From Pedobacter sp. ok626 (GTDB lineage Bacteria > Bacteroidota > Bacteroidia > Sphingobacteriales > Sphingobacteriaceae), in contig NZ_FNEX01000031.1 in NCBI RefSeq assembly GCF_900100435.1, forward strand, positions 1-40,271: 40,271 nucleotides of DNA. The letters run 5' to 3'. The position numbers were made by a program, and so were the translations under genes. Positions 34,885 through 40,271 of this stretch are shown here, piece by piece (within the stretch, counting starts at the first letter, position 1; every line of letters begins with the position of its first letter). The notes beneath the pieces are model-generated. The model saw nothing but the letters and a program-made list of their open reading frames with translations, had not been told where the DNA came from and did no database searches.

Positions 34885-35631
34885 ATGGATGGTAAGTTAA
34901 ATTGCGTTATTATTGATGATGAAAAGCATGCTGTTGACCTATTGGGAGACTATATAGAGGCAATGCCTAATTTACATCTGGTTAAGTATTTTACCGATCC
35001 ACTTAAAGCACTAATCGATATTACCGTTGAAGATAATATAGATATCCTATTTATGGATGTGGATATGCCCGGCATGACTGGACTTGACTTATCTCAGGCC
35101 ATCAGGTATAAAACTAAATACCTGGTTTTTACGACTGCACATTCTAAATATGCTATCGATGCCTTTGGTGTACAAGCTAACGAGTATCTATTAAAGCCTA
35201 TTTCGATGAGTAAGTTTGCCTTGATGATCAATCGTTTGCTAAAGTCTGAATCAAGTCTTAAAAAGGCGTCAAATGATGAGGATTTCTTTTTTATAAAAAC
35301 TGATCAGGTTCAGAAGTATGTAAGAATCAATTTGAAAGATCTTATCGCCGTTGAAGGATTGAATAACTACGTCAAGATTCATACGGTTGGTGGAATGCAC
35401 ATCGCTTATTTAACCATGAAGGAGCTAGAGGTTAAACTGGATGGCAACAATTCCTTTATCCGAGTTCAACGATCGTTTATCATTTCTATGGACTTCATCA
35501 ATAAAGTAGAAGGTGCCTCTATTACTTTGAACAATAAGCTTGAAGTGCCATTGGGCACGACTTATAAGAAACATTTTCTGACTTTCTTAGAGAAAAAAAC
35601 ATTAAGATCTAGTCGAGGATTATCGGAATAA
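34885..35631 (+). CDS. LytTR-family response regulator
   Basis: 248 residues. The receiver domain (about 5-122) has the acidic pair D11-D12, phospho-acceptor D58 in LFMDVDMPG, Thr in VFTTAHS and the KPIS lysine. The LytTR DNA-binding domain (about 140-245) has KYVRINLKDLIAVEGLNNYV, FIRVQRSFIISMDFI and VPLGTTYKKHF. Phosphorylated by the kinase encoded 73 nt downstream, it should bind direct repeats and activate transcription. Six such repeats lie directly upstream of its own start, the last ending 45 nt before the ATG. Here the regulator precedes the kinase. Other targets are not visible in the window. Confidence 0.95.
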   Translation: MDGKLNCVIIDDEKHAVDLLGDYIEAMPNLHLVKYFTDPLKALIDITVEDNIDILFMDVDMPGMTGLDLSQAIRYKTKYLVFTTAHSKYAIDAFGVQANEYLLKPISMSKFALMINRLLKSESSLKKASNDEDFFFIKTDQVQKYVRINLKDLIAVEGLNNYVKIHTVGGMHIAYLTMKELEVKLDGNNSFIRVQRSFIISMDFINKVEGASITLNNKLEVPLGTTYKKHFLTFLEKKTLRSSRGLSE

Positions 35632-35704
35632 ACGCCTCTTTTCTATCGGCTGATCTTTATTCAAGATTATCTAAAACCATTACACGAAAACACGACTAAA
35701 TTAA

Positions 35705-36793
35705 ATGAAAAAACGTTTGCAAAATATTTTTTTTATAATTAACAATAACCGGATTCATTTTATCGCCTGGTCCTTATTCATTTTTTACGAGGTAGTGGTT
35801 ACTGGGATTTTAAGAGGATACTTTGCTACTTTTAGTAATTATGCAGTGTTCTACATCCTCAACATTTGCTTATTTTACTTTCATGCTCATGTGGTTATGC
35901 CATCTGCAAAAAACGAGACTTCAAAAGCTATCTGGTTGCTGCCGGTGTTAATTTTTATAGAAATAGTTGTATACGTTCCTATGACTATATATATCGTGTC
36001 CTTTTTGCAAAAATATGCTGGCTTAACCATTTATACGCCTGCTGAGCTCAATAGTACGTCCATAGCGAATGGGGTTTGGAGAACATCTTATTTCTTGCTT
36101 TTTTCATCAGGATACTATTATCTAACGAATTATCTAAAAGAAAGGAAGACTGCTCAGCTTGCAGAAAAAGAACGATTACTGATGATTATTGAGCATCAAA
36201 ATGTTAATGCCGAGTTGATAAAATCTCAACACGCACATCTAAAAGCGCAGATTAATCCACACTTTCTGTTTAATACATTAAGCTTCATTTATTCAAACAC
36301 ACGTAAAGTTGTCCCTGAAGCCGCTGAGGCCATTATGTCATTATCTGAAATGATGAGGTATGCCATACAGGATGATTCTGATCGTAATTTCACGGCCTTA
36401 ACACAAGAGATTGAGCAAATAGAAAACCTCATCAGGCTTCATCAGATCAAATCTGAAAACGGACTCAATATCTATCTGGATTATGATGATAACTTGAAAG
36501 ATATTGAAATCCTTCCTTTAATATTGATCACCCTGGTCGAAAATATATTTAAGCATGGAGATCTTTTAAAAGATGAACATCCAGCACGCATTTCCATCAG
36601 CTGTGATGGACAAACGCTTGTTGTTCAAACTACAAACCTGATCAATACCAAAACAACCGGCACAAGTCATCATATTGGTTTAGAAAACATCAGGAAAAGA
36701 CTTCGTATGGTTTACGAAAATATGGCATCACTGCAGACAGAAAAAGACATCAATAATTACTTTAATGTAATGCTAAGGATTGAACTAAATTAA
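35705..36793 (+). CDS. LytS/YehU-type sensor histidine kinase
   Basis: 362 residues. Four membrane helices (about 18-145) form an input domain with no large periplasmic part, so it may sense a membrane or small signal. A short coiled coil (about 148-178) leads to the His_kinase domain with HLKAQINPHFLFNTLSFIY, phospho-acceptor H186. The HATPase region has ILITLVENIFKHGD and GLENIRKRLRMVYE. It acts with the LytTR regulator encoded 73 nt upstream on the same strand. A convergent 17-bp terminator lies about 300 nt beyond its stop. Confidence 0.94.
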   Translation: MKKRLQNIFFIINNNRIHFIAWSLFIFYEVVVTGILRGYFATFSNYAVFYILNICLFYFHAHVVMPSAKNETSKAIWLLPVLIFIEIVVYVPMTIYIVSFLQKYAGLTIYTPAELNSTSIANGVWRTSYFLLFSSGYYYLTNYLKERKTAQLAEKERLLMIIEHQNVNAELIKSQHAHLKAQINPHFLFNTLSFIYSNTRKVVPEAAEAIMSLSEMMRYAIQDDSDRNFTALTQEIEQIENLIRLHQIKSENGLNIYLDYDDNLKDIEILPLILITLVENIFKHGDLLKDEHPARISISCDGQTLVVQTTNLINTKTTGTSHHIGLENIRKRLRMVYENMASLQTEKDINNYFNVMLRIELN

Positions 36794-37147
36794 TTTTTGT
36801 TATATTTAGGTTCTCGAACAAAACAACAAACTCCTCATATTTTTTTGGACCGTTTTCAGGGCTGCATTAAGCTGGTAGGATTGCTACGTCTGGCTTCTTA
36901 ACAAAGTCGTCCCCGCTTCGACTCTTGTTCATCTCTGGTTCGACTCTGTTCGGTAAATTCCGATTGCAACATATCCAGAAGACTAGAAGTAGTAAAGCCA
37001 TATTAAGAAGTGCTATCCAGCTTGCAAAGGACCCGCTTTCAAATCGAAAAAAAACAGCTTTTTAATAAGAATGGAAATCATATTTAACAAAAAGGGCTGG
37101 TCATAAAAATTATGACCAGCCCTTTTAATATGAAAATCGGAATGAAC
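36794..37147. other. 354-nt convergent intergenic region with a possible structured element
   Basis: Between the kinase and metalloprotease genes. It contains an interrupted inverted repeat: AAGCTGG (36869-36875)/CCAGCTT (37017-37023) and CTTCTTAA (36894-36901)/TTAAGAAG (37003-37010), enclosing a C-rich segment with a partial direct repeat TTCGACTC near 36918 and 36939. A terminator ends the region. No coding frame is supported. Confidence 0.5.
37090..37126. terminator. Strong bidirectional terminator
   Basis: A perfect 17-bp stem (37090-37106/37110-37126) with an AAA loop, flanked by A-runs and T-runs on both sides. It separates the convergent kinase and metalloprotease genes and should stop transcription from both. 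Confidence 0.92.
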
Positions 37148-39706
37148 TTACGATTTAGGATTCAAGGCAGAATTGATGCGTACCAATAAGTCTTGTAAGT
37201 GATATTTGCTCATACCTGTCGAAGCTGGTATTGCAGCACGAATATCTTTCGCTAAAGTTGTTAAATGAGCGCGGCTGATGCTTGAAACATCTGATCCCAT
37301 TGGATCTGCCATTCTCATACCTGGGAAATTTGACATAGGGTTTGATGACGGAGCTGGTGCTACAATTAATTTCGTCATGTTATCTACATAAGCTTTCTGT
37401 AAATTCCTTCTGTAAACATCAATATTTTTGTGTGAATACAATTCAGACCAAACACCAGTTTTAAGATCAGTAAACAGATTAGCTGGGCTATAAGCTTTAG
37501 CGCCGTTTAATGCTTCATCATTGATTAACTTGGTAATGGTATTCGCATTTTGAAGTTTAGCTAAAGTATTTTTTTGAACACCTTGGAAAAGATCTGTTGG
37601 ATTGATACCAGTACGTTCGATTAATTCTCTATTGATTAACCATGTTGGTGTAGTAAACAATTGCGCATTTAAGAAAGTCATTGCTTCTTTTTGTTTTGCA
37701 AAAGGAACAGCTTGGTACATACCACCTTTTTCTTCTACAGTTTTAGGTGTTGAATATATACCACCAACATTCTTAACAACGTGTCCCATGTAACGAGTGT
37801 ACTGACCCACAACTTCACTATAAAGTGTTTTTGCATTCTGATAACCTTCGTTTGGCTCTTTACTCCATGTTAAAATATTTGGTAAAATACGTTTAAGGTT
37901 TTTTATTCCATAAGTAGAAGCCACCATTGCGTTGTCGCCAATATCTTCACTTTGGTTACGTGGATCATTAGGGTCACTTTCAGTTCCAAAAGCTAAACGC
38001 TTGTTTGCGCCTACCCTTTTGATAATGGTTTCATTAGAATAAGAGGCTTCGTCAGCAGCAGTATTAAATTCAGGTAACCATTTATATCCCCATTCTATCG
38101 CCCACATATCGTAGTCACCAATTCTCGGGAAAATACCTTTTGCGCTAATGTTATCTTCTGGTTGAGCAACATAGTTGAAACGTGCATAATCCATGATAGA
38201 TGGTGTATGTCCATTTTTCTCTACCCATTGTTTGTCTCTTAATTTCTCAACAGGTACTGTTGCTGAAGAACCGAAGTTATGACGTAAACCTAAAGTATGA
38301 CCAACTTCGTGTGAGGATACAAAGCGAATCAATTCACCCATTAATTTATCATCAAACTTCATTTTACGAGCCTGAGGATCAATTGCTGAAGCTTGAATAA
38401 AATACCAGTTTCTTAACAACTGCATAATGTTATGGTACCAGTTGATGTGTGTTTCGATAATTTCACCTGTACGTGGATCATGCACGTTTGGTCCACTTGC
38501 ATTTGCAATATCAGAAGGTTTATATACGATCACACTATGTCTGGCATCTTCTATGCTCCATGATGGATCATTTGGTGCTTCTTTAGCTACGATAGCATTT
38601 TTAAAGCCTGCTTTTTCAAAAGCAACCTGCCAGTCATTTACACCTTGAATAAGGTAAGGAACCCATTTCTTTGGAGTTGCCGGATCGATATAATAAACAA
38701 TTTGTTTTTTAGGCTCAACCAATTCACCTCTTTTATATTTTTCAATGTCTTCAGCTTTTGGTTCTAATTTCCAACGGGTAATTAATGATTGGTTTTTTAC
38801 ACCTTGTGAATTGGCATCAAAATCAACATAACCTGTAGCGAAATAACCTACTCTTGGATCAAAGAATCTAGGTTTCATTTCTTTCGATGGCAACAATACC
38901 ATTGAACTGTTTAGTTCGTAGGTCGCTGGTGTTGAAGATGGAGCTCCCCCCATCATACCCATCGCCCCTTGTGGCGCAGATTTCATATAGGTTTTAAGTG
39001 TCCTGATCTCAATATTCATAGGAAAAGCTTTAATTTCCTTGATATAGCTTCTATCAGCTATCTGACTACCTAGTGACAATGATTTTTTTGCTCCTGCATC
39101 AAAAAAGAAAATATCATTATCGCTGTTCATATAATCTGTAACATCGATAACAACACCTTTAACACCAGAAATAGAATCTTTAGCAAAAGCTTTGATGTCA
39201 AATGAAGCTACCAAAGGCTGAATGTTGGAATTCATTACAGATTTGTACATCCCTTGTTCTGTAGTGTCTTTAGAACGCTCGCCAAAAGAGATACTCTTTA
39301 AATATATTTTGTTTGAAGGTCCTTTTTCAAAGCTGATCACGTTGTCGCCAATCTGATCACCGCCATAACCGATCATGGAAGCACGGTTACCAGCAGCAGC
39401 TTTGCTTATTCTATTTACAGTTAAGATCTCTCTACCCAATAATGAATCTGCGATTTCAAAGAAATAACGATCTTCTACTAAATGAACTTTAAATAAACCT
39501 TTGTCTGTTTTTGCTTTCGCCGTTATAACCTGGTTATAAGGTTTTGGGGCCGATGCTGGGCCACCCGGACGATTCATTGCATTCGGATTAGCTCCTGGTG
39601 GTACGGTAGCCGGTGCTTGAGTTGGCGTTTTTGGATTTTTTTTCTGCGAAAAACCCTGATAGCTGGCGCAGAAAAGCACCAGTGCGATCAAACTTAATTT
39701 CTTCAT
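37148..39706 (-). CDS. Secreted zinc-dependent metalloprotease (DUF5117/DUF5118 type)
   Basis: 852 residues with a signal peptide (about 1-20, ending YQGFSQ) and a Pro/Ala/Asn-rich linker (22-58). A DUF5118/DUF5117 beta-rich region (about 60-330) precedes a zincin catalytic domain. The zinc motif HEVGHTLGLRH has H466, E467, H470 and H476, the extended HExxHxxGxxH form, preceded by the IVYKPSDIANASGPNVHDPR segment. The C-terminal part (about 560-852) is helical. It is a periplasmic or surface peptidase whose target is unknown. It lies downstream of the DsbD-like gene on the same strand, separated by a 58-nt hairpin region. The start is fixed by the signal peptide. Confidence 0.92.
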   Translation of the reverse strand: MKKLSLIALVLFCASYQGFSQKKNPKTPTQAPATVPPGANPNAMNRPGGPASAPKPYNQVITAKAKTDKGLFKVHLVEDRYFFEIADSLLGREILTVNRISKAAAGNRASMIGYGGDQIGDNVISFEKGPSNKIYLKSISFGERSKDTTEQGMYKSVMNSNIQPLVASFDIKAFAKDSISGVKGVVIDVTDYMNSDNDIFFFDAGAKKSLSLGSQIADRSYIKEIKAFPMNIEIRTLKTYMKSAPQGAMGMMGGAPSSTPATYELNSSMVLLPSKEMKPRFFDPRVGYFATGYVDFDANSQGVKNQSLITRWKLEPKAEDIEKYKRGELVEPKKQIVYYIDPATPKKWVPYLIQGVNDWQVAFEKAGFKNAIVAKEAPNDPSWSIEDARHSVIVYKPSDIANASGPNVHDPRTGEIIETHINWYHNIMQLLRNWYFIQASAIDPQARKMKFDDKLMGELIRFVSSHEVGHTLGLRHNFGSSATVPVEKLRDKQWVEKNGHTPSIMDYARFNYVAQPEDNISAKGIFPRIGDYDMWAIEWGYKWLPEFNTAADEASYSNETIIKRVGANKRLAFGTESDPNDPRNQSEDIGDNAMVASTYGIKNLKRILPNILTWSKEPNEGYQNAKTLYSEVVGQYTRYMGHVVKNVGGIYSTPKTVEEKGGMYQAVPFAKQKEAMTFLNAQLFTTPTWLINRELIERTGINPTDLFQGVQKNTLAKLQNANTITKLINDEALNGAKAYSPANLFTDLKTGVWSELYSHKNIDVYRRNLQKAYVDNMTKLIVAPAPSSNPMSNFPGMRMADPMGSDVSSISRAHLTTLAKDIRAAIPASTGMSKYHLQDLLVRINSALNPKS

Positions 39707-39747
39707 TTAGATTATAGTTTTTATATGAGTGTTTGGTAAGTATGGTA

Positions 39748-39805
39748 TAACGTTATGATAAGAATAATAAACTTCAAAAAAGCTATTGTTCTTATCATAA
39801 CGTTA
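39748..39805. other. Long inverted repeat between DsbD-like and metalloprotease genes
   Basis: The arms 39748-39769 and 39784-39805 pair over 22 bp with one T-G wobble; the outer 17 bp are perfect. The loop holds a run of seven A (T in the leftward RNA). No T-run follows the stem, so it is not a standard terminator. It begins 13 nt after the DsbD-like stop and ends 41 nt before the metalloprotease start. Confidence 0.7.
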
Positions 39806-39818
39806 ATTGAGTCGATAT

Positions 39819-40271
39819 TTATTTCTTAAAAGCAGCCAAGCCACTTTTAAGATAAGCTGCATATTCTTTAGCATCAAAGATTGCACCTTGAGCAGGCACC
39901 AGTGGAGTCAAATCATGTCCGGCCAATACATATAATGGCTGAGCATTTGATCCGTATTTTGTGGCCTGGAAATCTAAGTTCCAATAACCTAAATCATCTG
40001 TTTTGCGTTTTAAAATATCAGAGTAATGAACTTTCTCTGCCGGCATTTTAATGTTACGATCATCAGCATACAGCTGGATCAATACATATTCTTCATTGAT
40101 CAGGCGGGCAACTTCTTTGTCGACCCAAACCAGATCTTCCATTCTTCTACAGTTTACACAAGTGTGTCCGGTAAAGTCAAGCATAACAGGTTTACCTACC
40201 TTTTTCGCGTATTCCAATCCTTCTTCTAAATCAAAGAATGGGTGAAATCCTACAGGTGGTTTCAATGACTC
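39819..40271 (-). CDS. DsbD-like thiol:disulfide interchange protein, C-terminal part (cut by window edge)
   Basis: An open frame runs from the window edge to a stop at 39819 (about 150 residues visible, starting ESLKPPVGFHPFFDLEEG). It has a thioredoxin domain with VMLDFTGHTCVNCRRMED (redox Cys pair CVNC) and the late PLYVLAGHDLTPLVP strand, as in the C-terminal domain of DsbD-type proteins of Bacteroidota. The membrane part should lie beyond 40271. DsbD moves electrons from cytoplasmic thioredoxin to periplasmic proteins. The TTG at 40263-40265 is not a believable start, because the frame stays open upstream and the conserved LKPP linker crosses it. Confidence 0.85.
   Translation of the reverse strand, partial: ESLKPPVGFHPFFDLEEGLEYAKKVGKPVMLDFTGHTCVNCRRMEDLVWVDKEVARLINEEYVLIQLYADDRNIKMPAEKVHYSDILKRKTDDLGYWNLDFQATKYGSNAQPLYVLAGHDLTPLVPAQGAIFDAKEYAAYLKSGLAAFKK

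Noticed and set aside
40263..40265. TTG as start of the DsbD-like gene
   Set aside because: The frame remains open to the window edge and the conserved linker LKPP runs across it, so the gene is truncated by the window.

Overview
The window looks like chromosomal DNA from a Sphingobacteriaceae-type Bacteroidota, most like Pedobacter or a close relative. The signs are moderately AT-rich DNA, SusC/SusD outer-membrane uptake proteins, an ECF sigma/FecR pair, a LytTR two-component system, BACON and DUF5689 modules, and promoters of the Bacteroidota type (TTTG or TTG, about 19-21 nt, TAnnTTTG). No tRNA, rRNA or CRISPR array was seen.

Layout. 1-330: the 5' end of an IS1182-like transposase cut by the window edge, then a terminator. 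346-5509: a leftward operon of a DUF1080 (3-keto-glycoside hydrolase type) protein, a PQQ/sorbosone-dehydrogenase-like protein with a c-type haem domain, and a sodium:solute symporter. 5697-12527: an MFS exporter, a secreted thioredoxin, an HD phosphohydrolase, a large PQQ sugar dehydrogenase/PKD/cytochrome c protein and a lipoprotein. Three copies of one hairpin repeat lie among these genes, each about 60 nt behind a stop codon. 12709-17916: bifunctional trehalose-6-phosphate synthase/phosphatase converging on a GH15 enzyme, then a beta-lactamase-like serine hydrolase with a GC-rich structured leader. 18278-21881: a 35-aa membrane peptide and a heterodimeric ABC exporter with one degenerate ATP site. 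21910-23714: a Gfo/Idh/MocA oxidoreductase and a small outer-membrane barrel. 23787-23875: an orphan promoter plus terminator that would make an RNA of about 50 nt.

23886-33456 is a leftward PUL-like locus: ECF sigma, FecR, SusC with an STN domain, SusD, a secreted endonuclease/exonuclease/phosphatase and a DUF5689 lipoprotein. The STN-SusC/FecR/sigma chain should sense the substrate at the outer membrane and switch on the uptake genes. No glycoside hydrolase is present, so a phosphodiester substrate such as extracellular nucleic acid is a reasonable guess.

33773-36793 holds a sphingomyelin-synthase-like PAP2 enzyme and a LytTR regulator/LytS-type kinase pair. Six direct repeats on one helical face precede the regulator. 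37148-40271 holds a large secreted zinc metalloprotease and the C-terminal part of a DsbD-like protein that runs off the window.

The least explained signals are non-coding: the stop-codon-associated repeat, the helically phased LytTR array, the GC-rich leader at 18001-18110 and the tiny RNA unit at 23787-23875.
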